A stretch of DNA of 64,000 nucleotides, from assembly GCF_001954275.1 (NCBI RefSeq), contig NZ_MBEU01000087.1:18675-82674 (forward strand), in the 5' to 3' direction. A program made the position numbers and the translations under genes. Below, one piece after another: positions 49,107 through 58,414 of this stretch. Source of the stretch: Mycobacterium sp. IS-836. GTDB lineage: Bacteria > Actinomycetota > Actinomycetes > Mycobacteriales > Mycobacteriaceae. Under the pieces are notes generated by a model. The model worked only from the letters and a program-made list of their open reading frames with translations. It did not search any database and was not told the origin of the DNA. Within the stretch, counting starts at the first letter, position 1. The number at the start of each line of letters is the position of its first letter.

Positions 49107-50336
49107 ATGGATTTCGGGGCATTGCCACCAGAAATCAACTCCGGCCGCATGTATTCCGGGCCCGGCTGCGGGTCGATGATGGCTGCCTCGGCAGCTTGGG
49201 ACGGGCTCGCCGCCGACCTGCATTCCACGGCGGCTTGCTATCAAGCGGTGATCTCGGACCTGGCCGGCGCAGCATGGCTGGGTCCCGCGTCGGCGGCGAT
49301 GGCCGCCGCCGCCGCGCCTTACGTCTCGTGGCTGACAACGACTGCTGCGCTGTGCGAGCAGTCCGCCGCCCAGGCCGTGGCCGCCGCGGCCGCCTACGGG
49401 GCCGCGTTTGCGATGACGGTGCCCCCACCGATGGTCGCAGCCAACCGCGCGCAGCTGATGTTGCTGATCGCGACTAACATCCTCGGCCAAAACACCCCCG
49501 CGATTGCGGCCACCGAGGCCGAGTACGGCGAAATGTGGGCCCAGGATGCCGGGGCAATGTACGAGTATGCCGGCGCGTCCGCCGCCGCTTCGGCGTTACC
49601 CCCGTTCACATCGCCCGCGCCCACCACAAATCCAGCCGGGGTCGCCGGACAGGTTGCTGCAGTTGCCCACGCCAACGCCACGTCAGCCGGCACGGCCGCC
49701 CATACGACCATGTCGACGGGCTCGCAGCTACTCTCCGCAGTACCCAATGCACTTCGGGGACTTACGCTTCCTTTACCGGCAGCCGCGGCATCACTCCCAC
49801 CATTCTCGCAATCACTGAGCTTACTGAGCCCGGTGAACCTGACCGTTGCGTCTGCGTCGACGGCCATTTCGTCGACGGGCATGGCCGGGTCGTATGCGGG
49901 CTTGGGATACGCGGCGCACTACGACCCAGAAGGTGCCAGGAAGATGGATGCCATATTGGAACGTCTGGGATCGGTTCCGGGAGGCCCAAAAACAGGCGCA
50001 TCAGCGTCATTGGGATCGGCAGACCTCGGAGCAGGTGGCGATGCGGTACCTGTGTTCTCAGCGGGCTTAGGCCGGGCCTCGTCAATCGGCGCACTGTCGG
50101 TGCCGCCGAGCTGGGCCGCGGCCACCCCGCCGATCAGAGGTGTCGCAGTAGCATGGCCGGACCTCGTGTTGGGTGGCACCGCGATGGTCCCGGCAGCGAA
50201 TCAGGAAAACCTGCTCAACGAAATGCTTTTGGCGAGTATGGCCGTACGCGGCATCCGCGGTGCTCCTCCTCGAGGCCGGCCCACGGTCACCAGAGCCGTG
50301 ACTCCGCGGCCGCGGGACGGCGACAACTTGGGCTGA
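49107..50336 (+). CDS. PPE family protein (SVP subfamily)
   Basis: A 409-residue PPE protein. Residues 1-175 form the conserved domain starting MDFGALPPEINS, with W47-like SAAWDGLAADL and the YSP/W-x-G-P..AAMAAAAAPYVSWL region; Ala-rich helices follow. The C-terminal GALSVPPSWA fits the G-x-x-S-V-P-x-x-W signature of the PPE-SVP group. No adjacent PE gene is present. A different PPE (PPE14/PE7) is found after Rv0914c in M. tuberculosis, so this is unlikely to be its orthologue. ATG 49107. Confidence 0.92.
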   Translation: MDFGALPPEINSGRMYSGPGCGSMMAASAAWDGLAADLHSTAACYQAVISDLAGAAWLGPASAAMAAAAAPYVSWLTTTAALCEQSAAQAVAAAAAYGAAFAMTVPPPMVAANRAQLMLLIATNILGQNTPAIAATEAEYGEMWAQDAGAMYEYAGASAAASALPPFTSPAPTTNPAGVAGQVAAVAHANATSAGTAAHTTMSTGSQLLSAVPNALRGLTLPLPAAAASLPPFSQSLSLLSPVNLTVASASTAISSTGMAGSYAGLGYAAHYDPEGARKMDAILERLGSVPGGPKTGASASLGSADLGAGGDAVPVFSAGLGRASSIGALSVPPSWAAATPPIRGVAVAWPDLVLGGTAMVPAANQENLLNEMLLASMAVRGIRGAPPRGRPTVTRAVTPRPRDGDNLG

Positions 50337-50381
50337 CACCGCCGCTGATGCCCGCCGATCCGCCCGGCGACGCCTTCGCAC

Positions 50382-50423
50382 TCACCCGGGTGAATCTGCT
50401 AGCCGGGTGATGACGACTCACCC
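50382..50423 (+). promoter_or_regulatory. Composite operator, copy 8 (upstream of the 50.5-57.3 kb unit)
   Basis: TCACCC GGGTGA, 11 nt, GGGTGA, TGACGAC, TCACCC: all four half-sites perfect. It ends 45 bases before ATG 50468, the shortest distance of the nine. Confidence 0.9.
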
Positions 50424-50467
50424 CGCGTCGGTGAAAGCTGATTCAGCAGCTGGCGAGCGGAGGGTAA

Positions 50468-50710
50468 ATGCGGCCGACGATGTACCGGATCTGCATTCGA
50501 GGCTGCCTGACCGAGCGGCTCGGGTCCGCCCTAGCAGGGATGCGCCTCGAGGCCGGTTCGACCGAAACCGCGTTCACCGGTGAAATCCGCGACCAGTCAC
50601 AGCTTTACGGACTCCTCGACCGGGTCCGTGATCTTGGCCTGGAGCTCGTCAGCGTACAACCCCGCCCGCAGCTGACCCCTGACAACAACCCCATCAGGAA
50701 GGACCTCTAA
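50468..50710 (+). CDS. Hypothetical protein, 80 residues
   Basis: MRPTMYRICIRGCLTERLGS..., with FTGEIRDQSQLYGLLDRVRDLGLELVSV, a conserved short actinobacterial protein of the MYRI-GRLTER type with no known role. GGAGGG lies 3 bases before ATG 50468; ATG 50480 is an alternative. Its stop overlaps the next start (TAATG). Confidence 0.75.
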   Translation: MRPTMYRICIRGCLTERLGSALAGMRLEAGSTETAFTGEIRDQSQLYGLLDRVRDLGLELVSVQPRPQLTPDNNPIRKDL

Positions 50711-51630
50711 TGCAAGCCATCACTGTTTCAGATCGTGACGCCGGTATCGCTGGTCTGTCGCTGACAGATCTGCCCTACCCCCAGGCGGCCGACAATGACG
50801 TCGTCGTGCGGGTGCACGCCGCGGGTTTCACACGCGGGGAACTCGACTGGCCGCACACTTGGATCGACCGCGCGGGTCGTGATCGGACACCAAGCGTGCC
50901 CGGGCACGAGCTGTCGGGTGTCGTGGTTGAGTTAGGGTACGGCACCACCCTTTTGAGCATCGGTCAGCGTGTGTTCGGGCTCGCCGACTGGGCCCGCAAC
51001 GGCTCACTCGCGGAGTACACCGCTGTGGAAGCCCGTAACCTCGCACCGCTGCCAATCGACATCGACCATACGGTGGCGGCGACGCTGCCGATCTCTGGAT
51101 TGGCCGCCTGGCAGGGCCTGTTCGACCACGGCCACCTCGCTGCGGGACAGTCGGTTCTGATCCATGGCGCCACGGGTGGGGTTGGGTCGATCGCGGTGCA
51201 GCTCGCCCGCGAGGTCGGCGCGCGCGTCATCGGCACCGGCAGGTCCGCAGACCGAGAGCGGGCGGGGGAGCTCGGCGTTCACACCTTCCTCGACCTGGAG
51301 ACCGAAAAGCTAGAGGACGCAGGCGAAGTCGACGTGGTTTTTGACGTGATCGGTGGAGACATTCTGGCCCGCTCGGCGGGTCTGGTACGGGCTGGCGGAA
51401 CCCTCGTCACCATCGCCGAGCCGCCGAAGATCCTGCCGCGCGATGGGCGGGCAATTTTCTTCCTTGTCGAAGCCGATCGCGCCCAACTCGCCCACCTCGC
51501 GGCGCGAGTTCGGGATGGACGCCTCAAGCCAGTCGTTGGCGCCGTGCTACCACTTGCCGAAGCTGCCACTGCATTCGCTCCCGGCAAGCGCATCCCAGGC
51601 AAGACCGTCCTGCGCGTAGCCGAAGACTGA
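50710..51630 (+). CDS. NADP-dependent zeta-crystallin-like quinone oxidoreductase
   Basis: A 306-residue MDR-superfamily protein (zinc-free quinone oxidoreductase type). The NADPH-binding block ILIHGATGGVGSIAVQLARE is near residues 154-174, and VVRVHAAGFTRGELDWP with PGHELSGVVVELG is the catalytic N-terminal domain. Reduces quinones or enones with NADPH. First enzyme of the unit under operator copy 8. Confidence 0.85.
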   Translation: MQAITVSDRDAGIAGLSLTDLPYPQAADNDVVVRVHAAGFTRGELDWPHTWIDRAGRDRTPSVPGHELSGVVVELGYGTTLLSIGQRVFGLADWARNGSLAEYTAVEARNLAPLPIDIDHTVAATLPISGLAAWQGLFDHGHLAAGQSVLIHGATGGVGSIAVQLAREVGARVIGTGRSADRERAGELGVHTFLDLETEKLEDAGEVDVVFDVIGGDILARSAGLVRAGGTLVTIAEPPKILPRDGRAIFFLVEADRAQLAHLAARVRDGRLKPVVGAVLPLAEAATAFAPGKRIPGKTVLRVAED

Positions 51631-51732
51631 AAGGAGCTTCTGTTATTGGACGGCGTGTGCACGCGCATCCGCTCATTTCGTGCGATCACATCAGCTAGCC
51701 CTCAAGACATCCCAAGGGAAGGCAGCCAAGAA

Positions 51733-52167
51733 ATGGCTCTAAAAGTATCACTCGCCGTACTGACTATCGCGGTCATGCTCGGACCCTCGGCCCACGCCGA
51801 GCCGCCGCCAGAGAACTCGGATCAAACCCCGTCTGTCCGCCCAGTTTTCAATCAACTTTCCAATGTTTCGGGCAAGTCAATTGAAGCGGTGACCGTCAGC
51901 TATCCGCCCGGAGCTAAGAGCGAACCTCACCACCACGCCAAGTCGGCGTTCATCATGGCGTACGTGATCTCCGGAGCGATCCGCAGCCAAGTCGAGGGTG
52001 AGCCTGCACGCGTCTATCACACCGGTGAGACGTGGAAGGAGGCGCCCGGCGCGCACCACACAATCAGTGAAAATGCCAGCGCCACCGAACCCGCTGAATT
52101 ACTCGCAGTCTTCCTGCTTGATACCGGAGACGGCCCACTAACCACGGCCGACAACGCGACAAACTGA
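51733..52167 (+). CDS. Secreted cupin-domain protein
   Basis: A 144-residue protein with a signal peptide (ALKVSLAVLTIAVMLGPSAHAE) and a small cupin: VSYPPGAKSEPHHHAKSAFIMAYV carries the metal-binding His cluster, and YHTGETWKEAPGAHHTIS the second motif. An exported metal-binding cupin. ATG 51733 gives the signal peptide. Confidence 0.8.
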   Translation: MALKVSLAVLTIAVMLGPSAHAEPPPENSDQTPSVRPVFNQLSNVSGKSIEAVTVSYPPGAKSEPHHHAKSAFIMAYVISGAIRSQVEGEPARVYHTGETWKEAPGAHHTISENASATEPAELLAVFLLDTGDGPLTTADNATN

Positions 52168-52253
52168 GCCGCGTTAGCGATGCGAGATGTTCGCACCGTG
52201 CGGAAATTTGAAGACCTTGCCTATGTCCGTAATACGACCCACGGGAGCAGCCC

Positions 52254-52784
52254 ATGCACATGCGAAGCGCTATCCGGGCTGTCCGGATAGCACTACGCTG
52301 GTCGCTCGCCGCGGCCTTTCTGTCCGCTGTTGCCGACCGATTCGGCTGGTGGAAGCCGTTCGGGCAGGGTAGCCGGGGGAGCGTGAAGGCCTTCGCCGAC
52401 TACACCCACCAACTTGTCCCATTTGCTTCTGGATGGTTATTGACCGCCATTGTCTGGACTGCCACTGCCGCCGAAGCGACGCTGGGAATCTTGCTTCTCG
52501 CCGGCTGGCGACCAAAGCTGGTTGGCGCGGCGACTTGCTTGCTGCTCATAATATTTGGAACCGCGATGGCTATATCCCTGGGTATGGAAGCGCCGCTTAG
52601 CTACAGTGTCTTCTCCGCAGCAAGCGCAGCCGCGGCCTACGCGATACTTGGCACAACATCGCGGCCACCACACACGACCGAGACCACATACCCGTGGCCG
52701 CTTATCGAGTCCGCGCACTCGAAGCATGCCGGTTGGTGGTGTTGCAGGACAACTTTGCCAATCATTGGAAGTGACGGTCGATGA
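52254..52784 (+). CDS. DoxX-family membrane protein
   Basis: A 176-residue protein with four hydrophobic segments (IALRWSLAAAFLSAVADRFG, WLLTAIVWTATAAEATLGIL, LVGAATCLLLIIFGTAMAI and SAASAAAAYAILG). The arrangement fits DoxX-like proteins, often linked to oxidative-stress and thiol systems. ATG 52254 is followed by overlap of its stop with the next flavoprotein start. Confidence 0.8.
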   Translation: MHMRSAIRAVRIALRWSLAAAFLSAVADRFGWWKPFGQGSRGSVKAFADYTHQLVPFASGWLLTAIVWTATAAEATLGILLLAGWRPKLVGAATCLLLIIFGTAMAISLGMEAPLSYSVFSAASAAAAYAILGTTSRPPHTTETTYPWPLIESAHSKHAGWWCCRTTLPIIGSDGR

Positions 52785-54283
52785 AAGCTGGCAAAGACTT
52801 CGACGTGGTTGTCGTGGGCGGCGGGGTGGGCGGTGTAGCCGCGGTGCGGAAGCTCGCGTCCGTCGGTCTTTCCGTAGCACTCGTTGAGGATCGTCTGGTC
52901 GGTGGAGAGTGTCATTACTGGGGCTGCAACCCGAGCAAAACACTGCTTCGCCCGATCGAGGTGTTCAATCTCGCGAAGGCAGTTCCTGGTGTGCGAGAAG
53001 CTATTTCGGGTGGGCCGCCGGACGTTGCGGCAGTCTTCGCGAAACGCGACGAGATCATCGAGCACCTCTCGGACAAAGAACGAACAGCATCACTGCGGCA
53101 AGCCGGTGTCGCGGTGTTTCATGGGTTCGGCCAGTTGAGCGGCCAACGAACTGTGCGCGTCGCCCGCGGCGATAACACCGACGCCGTCCTGGAGGCGCGC
53201 TACGCGGTCGTGCTCGCCACCGGCACTCGTCCTAACGTGCCCGAGATACCTGGGCTGGCACAAGCACGCCCGTGGACCAATCGGGACCTAACGACCATGA
53301 CACAGGTGCCACCTCGCACGCTGGTGGCGGGTGGCGGCCCCGTCGGTGTCGAGTTCGCGACCATCCTGACCGGTTTGGGCTCAGCGGTAACGCTTCTGGT
53401 ACGTGGGGACACCCTGCTTCCCCACTGCGAACCCGAAGCCCGCGACCTGGTCGCGCAGTCACTGCGAAGCAAAGGCGTCACGATTCACTTTGAGACGGAG
53501 TTGTCGGCCGTAGCCCGCCCGGTAGCGGGCGGGCCCGTCACTGCCACTTTCCACGACCAGACCATCGAGGTAGACGAGATCGTCCTGGCCGCCGGGCGGC
53601 GCACTAACACCGACAACATCGGACTGGAAACCGTTGGCCTGCCATGCGGCGGGTTTGTTTCTGTGAATGACCATCTCCAGGCGGTCGGCGTCACCGGCGA
53701 TTGGCTCTACGCCTTGGGAGATACCACCGGGCGTGCTCGGCTGTCCCACATCTCCACCTACCACGGCCATGTGGTGGCCGACATCATCACGGCCCGCGCC
53801 GCGGGGCTAGAACTGTCCGGGAGCGAGTTGGCTGCCCGTGATGCGGGCAATCTCGCGCAGGTTATCTTCACTGAGCCACAAGTAGCCACTGCGGGGCGCA
53901 CGGAAAGTCAGGCCCGAGCAGAAGGATTCGTGGTACGGACGCGAACTGCCCGTTACCCCGGCACCCTGTCATTCCTGGCCCTTTTCAGGGATGAATTCCA
54001 AGGATGGGCGAAGTTGGTCATTAACGCGGAGACCAACACACTGCTCGGAGCGACATTTGTCGGCCCGGAGTTCTCGGAACTGGTTCAAGCGGCCACCCTG
54101 GCTATCGTCGCAAAGGTCCCAGTCAGTCTCCTACGCCATGCTGTCGCGCCACATCCGACGGTCAATCAGATCTGGGATCGGCTACTCGCCCAAGAGTCCG
54201 AACTTGCCCCATTACTGAAAAGCGCGGGGCAGCAGCTGAGAGGAACCGCAATGACCTACGACTCGCCGGTCGTCTCGCTATGA
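52781..54283 (+). CDS. Pyridine-nucleotide disulfide oxidoreductase (Lpd/MerA/RclA-like)
   Basis: A 500-residue flavoprotein disulfide reductase. FDVVVVGGGVGGVAAVRKLA binds FAD; the redox pair C44-x4-C49 is in GGECHYWGCNPSK; RTLVAGGGPVGVEFATIL binds NAD(P)H; LYALGDTTGRARLSHIS is the second FAD motif. Intact chemistry. This is the family of lipoamide dehydrogenase, MerA and RclA; the true substrate is unknown. ATG overlaps the DoxX stop. Confidence 0.88.
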   Translation: MKAGKDFDVVVVGGGVGGVAAVRKLASVGLSVALVEDRLVGGECHYWGCNPSKTLLRPIEVFNLAKAVPGVREAISGGPPDVAAVFAKRDEIIEHLSDKERTASLRQAGVAVFHGFGQLSGQRTVRVARGDNTDAVLEARYAVVLATGTRPNVPEIPGLAQARPWTNRDLTTMTQVPPRTLVAGGGPVGVEFATILTGLGSAVTLLVRGDTLLPHCEPEARDLVAQSLRSKGVTIHFETELSAVARPVAGGPVTATFHDQTIEVDEIVLAAGRRTNTDNIGLETVGLPCGGFVSVNDHLQAVGVTGDWLYALGDTTGRARLSHISTYHGHVVADIITARAAGLELSGSELAARDAGNLAQVIFTEPQVATAGRTESQARAEGFVVRTRTARYPGTLSFLALFRDEFQGWAKLVINAETNTLLGATFVGPEFSELVQAATLAIVAKVPVSLLRHAVAPHPTVNQIWDRLLAQESELAPLLKSAGQQLRGTAMTYDSPVVSL

Positions 54284-55215
54284 CCATGCTCGTAGCGGGG
54301 GTTCGCGCATTCGGTGGCAAGGTGGAGATGCTGGAAGTGGACGATCCGCGGCCGTTGGCAGGCGACGAGGTTCTCATCGACGTTCGCGGCGCCGGGGTTA
54401 GCAACTGGGACAACATCATTCGGACCGGCGGCTGGGATGTTGGCACCAGGCCTCCGCTGGCGCTCGGCGTCGAGGCTACCGGTGTCATCGAGGCCGTTGG
54501 CGACCGCCCAAACGGATTCACTGTGGGCGATGAGGTGCTGTGCCACCCGGTGCCGCTGCGCGACCAGGGTACGTGGGCGCCGTTTTTGATCGCACCCGTC
54601 GGGTCGCTCGCTCGCAAAGCGCCTGCGATTTCGTGGGAGATTGCAGCGATCTTTCCGGTACCCGCGTTGACTGCCGAGCAGGTGGTCGGCGAGGCGCTGG
54701 CCCTTCACGGTGGAGAGACGTTGCTCGTCAATGGTGCGGGTGGAATCACGGGCGGGCTCATCGTTCAGCTGGCCGCTTTGCGCGGCATCGATGTGCTCGC
54801 CACCGCCAGCCCCCGCAGCTCCGACCGAGTCCGGGGGTATGGCGCCCGCGACGTGATCGATTACCGCGATCCGATGTGGCCACAGCAGGCAAGGGCGTTG
54901 GCGAACGACTCCATCACCGCCGTCGCCAACGCCGCCCCTGGGGGCGCTACTGCTGCGATGACCGCGCTTGCCGACGGCGGCCGGCTTGCCACCATCACCC
55001 CAGACCCCCCTGCGCCCACCCGCGGCATCAGCGTGACCGCGGTTTACGTCCGTTCCGACGGCGCTCAACTCGACCGCCTCACGGCCCTACTCGCCTCCCG
55101 TCGATTGAGCATGCCCACCCCGCGTTCCTGCGGTCTGGATCAGGCTGCCGGCGCCCTCACCGACGTCGTGGCAGGCCACGAGCCCAGCGGAGTGGTCGTC
55201 ACGAAAGGCATCTGA
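54280..55215 (+). CDS. NADP-dependent MDR-family oxidoreductase
   Basis: A 311-residue medium-chain dehydrogenase without the zinc Cys cluster; NADPH block LLVNGAGGITGGLIVQLAAL at about 148-167 and LGVEATGVIEAVGDRPNGF in the N-terminal domain. Related to the 50710 gene but not close. ATG overlaps the previous stop. Quinone or enone reductase-like. Confidence 0.85.
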   Translation: MTMLVAGVRAFGGKVEMLEVDDPRPLAGDEVLIDVRGAGVSNWDNIIRTGGWDVGTRPPLALGVEATGVIEAVGDRPNGFTVGDEVLCHPVPLRDQGTWAPFLIAPVGSLARKAPAISWEIAAIFPVPALTAEQVVGEALALHGGETLLVNGAGGITGGLIVQLAALRGIDVLATASPRSSDRVRGYGARDVIDYRDPMWPQQARALANDSITAVANAAPGGATAAMTALADGGRLATITPDPPAPTRGISVTAVYVRSDGAQLDRLTALLASRRLSMPTPRSCGLDQAAGALTDVVAGHEPSGVVVTKGI

Positions 55216-55265
55216 CGAAATTGCCATCGCACCCCGAAAAACCGCACTCAACAAGGAGTCTCGAG

Positions 55266-55658
55266 ATGAACACTATTACCCCGATCCACACGGGCGTGGC
55301 CGCTCACATCGGCAAATACGCCGACGCCGTTGCTGTATCCGGTGGCGGTGGCACACAGATTTTCGTGTCGGGCACGCCTGGGCTTCGCGAAGACGGCACC
55401 GTGCCCGAGGACTTCACCGACGAGGCCCGGCAGTGCTGGGCCAACGTCGAAAGGGCGCTCGGCAAGGCCGGTGCCAAGCTCACCGACATTGTCTACATGC
55501 GCCAATGGGTCACCAGCCGTGACAATGCGTTCGCCTACTTGGCGGTGAGCAAAGAGGTCATCCGCCACGAGCCCGCTGCCATGTTCAGCATCATCGACGG
55601 ACTGGTGTGGCCCAACATCCGCGTGGAAGTTGAAGTCATGGCCATCGTGCCGGCGTGA
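55266..55658 (+). CDS. RidA-family protein
   Basis: A 130-residue RidA/YjgF protein: GTPGLREDGTVPEDFTDEARQCW with KLTDIVYMRQWVT and EVEVMAIV. Typical Rid proteins hydrolyse reactive enamine/imine intermediates and, in E. coli, become chaperones on chlorination. The catalytic Arg usually found in the C-terminal region is present as WPNIRVEVEV. Following GGAGTCTCGAG, ATG 55266. Consistent with oxidant defence. Confidence 0.85.
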   Translation: MNTITPIHTGVAAHIGKYADAVAVSGGGGTQIFVSGTPGLREDGTVPEDFTDEARQCWANVERALGKAGAKLTDIVYMRQWVTSRDNAFAYLAVSKEVIRHEPAAMFSIIDGLVWPNIRVEVEVMAIVPA

Positions 55659-55765
55659 GCGATCCGAGCGCCAAGATAAGCGCCCGCCGCTTCGACACCG
55701 ACGTCGCCGTCGTCGGGGTGCGAAAGGATCCGGTTGTCTACGGGAAAGAACGCCCGCGGTTGTGA
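55655..55765 (+). pseudogene. Truncated flavin monooxygenase N-terminus
   Basis: GTG overlapping the RidA stop opens a 36-codon reading with ARRFDTDVAVVGV, the beginning of a class A flavin monooxygenase FAD motif, and then KERPRL before a stop. The GxGxxG glycines and the rest of the gene are missing, so only a stub remains. Confidence 0.45.
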
Positions 55766-55831
55766 GCGAATGACCATCACACGCAACTATTCCGGCGCGC
55801 CGTCATCGTCAAGTGCCGAACGGCCCCCGCA

Positions 55832-57301
55832 GTGACGTTGCGCGACGCGGCACCGACCAGCCGCGCGATGGTGGTCGCAGTGCTGGTGTCGATGGTTGCG
55901 TTCCTCGACTCCACCGTGACCAACCTGGCTCTGCCGGCCATCGAGCACGATCTCGGCGGCGGCCTGGCGCTGCAGCAATGGATCGTCGACGGCTACCTGC
56001 TGGCGACGGCGGCTGCGATTCTCCCTGGCGGGTCCATCTCGGATCTCTACGGGCGCGTTCCGGTGATGCGGTTCGGGCTGTTGGCTTTCGGGGCCGGCTC
56101 GGTTCTGGCGGCGGTTGCCACCTCACCGGCAATGCTGATCACCGCGCGTTTCATCCAGGGCCTGGGTGCGGCGTTCCTCGTGCCTGGCTCGCTGGCGTTG
56201 ATCAATACGGTGTTCGCCAAAGCACACCAGTCTGCGGCCATTGGCGTCTGGACCGGATGGACGGGAGCCGCCTTCGCGTTGGGCCCCCTGCTGGGCGGAA
56301 TGTGCGTCGATTTCCTAGGCTGGCGTTGGATTTTCGTGTTGTCAGCGATTCCAATGGCGACCGGGTATGCACTGACGTTCTGGCTGTGCCCGATGTCGAG
56401 GCGGGTCGCAGGCGCCCGTGTCGATACCGCCGGGGTGGCCCTATCGGCGATAGGGCTGGCCGCGCCCGCGTATGCGTTAATCGAATCGCAGCACTACGGC
56501 TGGACCGACCCAATAGTCATCACGCCATCGGTGATCGGGATTGCCGCACTGACCGGCTTCGTGTACTGGCAGCGCCGCAGCCGGTGCCCGATGCTTCCAT
56601 TGCCGTTGTTCACATTTCGCAATTTCGCTGCCGCCAATCTTGTCACCGTGTTCGTCTACGGCGCGTTGACACTGGGGTCGCTTGCCATCACCCTCTACAC
56701 CCAAGAGATCGGCGGCTACTCGGCCACGGCAACCGGACTGGCCACCCTGCCGATCCCCGTGCTGTCGTTCGTTTTCGCGCGTCAAGTCGGTCGCTTCGCC
56801 GCCCGCGTTGGACCACGTGCGTTCCTGATCGCCGGCCCCGCGTTGGCGGGGATCGGGCTGCTGCTGATCCGCCCAAAACCTCACGGATTTCACGCGATCC
56901 CCGATCTCGTCCCCGGGATGACGGTGCTGGCCTTCGGGCTGGTCGCGACTATCACACCGCTGACGTCGGTGACACTGGCCTCGGTCCCGACTGAATACAA
57001 CGGCCTTGCGTCGGCGATCAACAACGCCGTCTCGCGGCTGGCCGCGCTGATATCGATCGGGTCAATAGGCCTGATTAGCGTTGGCACGGCGAGCGCCGCC
57101 GGATTAGCCCACGTGCTAGAGGTGAGCGCCGCACTGTTCGCCCTGGGCGCGTTGTGTGCCGCCCTGTTGATAACCAATCCCCCTGCCGGGTGCCAACCTG
57201 TGCCCTGTGACGTCGCGGCGTTGTGCCGTGACCGGCCCGGTGTGCAACCGGCCCTGGCCAGCAGCCCCTCGATCGCGACGGGACCATCCCCTCCGCAGTA
57301 G
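55832..57301 (+). CDS. MFS drug-transporter-type permease (DHA2-like)
   Basis: A 489-residue major-facilitator protein with about 14 hydrophobic segments. FLDSTVTNLALPAIEHDLGGG, QQWIVDGYLLATAAAILPGG and LYGRVPVMRFGLLAF are the conserved DHA2 N-terminal motifs. Probable proton-driven efflux of drugs or metabolites. GTG 55832 lies after a flavin-monooxygenase stub; such monooxygenase/MFS pairs are common. Confidence 0.88.
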   Translation: MTLRDAAPTSRAMVVAVLVSMVAFLDSTVTNLALPAIEHDLGGGLALQQWIVDGYLLATAAAILPGGSISDLYGRVPVMRFGLLAFGAGSVLAAVATSPAMLITARFIQGLGAAFLVPGSLALINTVFAKAHQSAAIGVWTGWTGAAFALGPLLGGMCVDFLGWRWIFVLSAIPMATGYALTFWLCPMSRRVAGARVDTAGVALSAIGLAAPAYALIESQHYGWTDPIVITPSVIGIAALTGFVYWQRRSRCPMLPLPLFTFRNFAAANLVTVFVYGALTLGSLAITLYTQEIGGYSATATGLATLPIPVLSFVFARQVGRFAARVGPRAFLIAGPALAGIGLLLIRPKPHGFHAIPDLVPGMTVLAFGLVATITPLTSVTLASVPTEYNGLASAINNAVSRLAALISIGSIGLISVGTASAAGLAHVLEVSAALFALGALCAALLITNPPAGCQPVPCDVAALCRDRPGVQPALASSPSIATGPSPPQ

Positions 57302-57392
57302 TCGTTTCGGCATTGACACAACGCCGCAAACGGTCGACACTGCGCCCGCGCAGCTTTATCCATCCACGCTTGGGTTCATGGCGGCGCATAAC

Positions 57393-57434
57393 TCACCCGG
57401 GTGAACTGGTGGTTGGGGTGATGACAGCTCACCC
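57393..57434 (+). promoter_or_regulatory. Composite operator, copy 9 (upstream of NmrA-like/Csp)
   Basis: TCACCC GGGTGA, 11 nt, GGGTGA, TGACAGC, TCACCC: all four half-sites perfect. It lies 144 bases before ATG 57578. A reading in frame with the next gene begins at 57473, after the operator, and could extend that protein. Confidence 0.9.
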
Positions 57435-57577
57435 CGCGTGGCGGCAATCTCGGTACGACCACAACCGGGTGGATGGCCGGCCCGCTTGCGGAGGCCGTGT
57501 CGAAATTCCGGCATGCCCAAGAAATTTCGGCGAAAGCACGAAACCGAAGTGATCAGAGCAACTCTGAAGGGTTCATC

Positions 57578-58357
57578 ATGAAGATCGTAGTCATTGGCGG
57601 GCGTGGGCTGGTCGGTTCGAAAGTAGCGTCCAAACTCAGCGCGCAGGGACACGACGTGCTCCCCGCTTCCCGCCGATCGGGTGTCGATTCACTCACCGGT
57701 GAAGGCCTCGCCAACGCCGTCGCCGGTGCGGATGTCGTGGTCGACGTCGCCGATTCACCACTGTTCGACGATGAACCCGTGATGCACTTCTTCACGACCG
57801 CGACCACGAATCTTCTGTCTGCTGAACAGCACGCGGGAGTCAAACACCATGTCGCGTTGTCGGTCGTGGGCTCGCAGGTCATGCCGGATAGCGGCTACAA
57901 CACGGCGAAAGCAGCTCAGGAAAACCTGATCAGGGAGTCGGGCCGGCCCTATTCGATCGTGCGGGCAACTCCGTTCTATGAATTCGCGGTTGGCTTGGCC
58001 GATTCCGCGACAGACGGAGATATTGTCAGGCTGCCACACGCGTTGTTCCGCCCTATCGCGGCCGACGATGTCGCTACCGCCGTCGCACGCGCGGCTGTCG
58101 GGCCCCCGATCAACGGAGTTACGGAGATCGCTGGACCCGAAGCAATCGGAATGGATGATTTTGTCCGTATGGGCCTTGCTGCGATTGGCGATCAACGTCG
58201 GGTCGTGACTGACGCCCTGGCTCCATACTTCGGTGCGGTGATCGACGATCACACCCTGGCGCCCGACGAGAACGCCACCATCTTCGCCACTCGATACGTC
58301 GACTGGATCGACGCAAACTCCAGCCGTCGCATTTGGAGATATTTGAATGGGACTTAA
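57578..58357 (+). CDS. NmrA-like atypical SDR (NAD(P)-binding)
   Basis: A 259-residue atypical SDR: MKIVVIGGRGLVGSKVASKL gives the G-x-x-G-x-x-G nucleotide site, NTAKAAQENLIRESGRPYSIVRATPFYEF the Y/K-like catalytic region without a clear Tyr-x3-Lys pair. Possible quinone reductase or regulator. ATG 57578 after GAAGGG. Directly followed by the copper-binding gene. Confidence 0.85.
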   Translation: MKIVVIGGRGLVGSKVASKLSAQGHDVLPASRRSGVDSLTGEGLANAVAGADVVVDVADSPLFDDEPVMHFFTTATTNLLSAEQHAGVKHHVALSVVGSQVMPDSGYNTAKAAQENLIRESGRPYSIVRATPFYEFAVGLADSATDGDIVRLPHALFRPIAADDVATAVARAAVGPPINGVTEIAGPEAIGMDDFVRMGLAAIGDQRRVVTDALAPYFGAVIDDHTLAPDENATIFATRYVDWIDANSSRRIWRYLNGT

Positions 58358-58414
58358 GTTAACCCAATCGCGCCAGCCTGCCCTCGCTTTCACAACCGAA
58401 CAGGAGCACGACCG

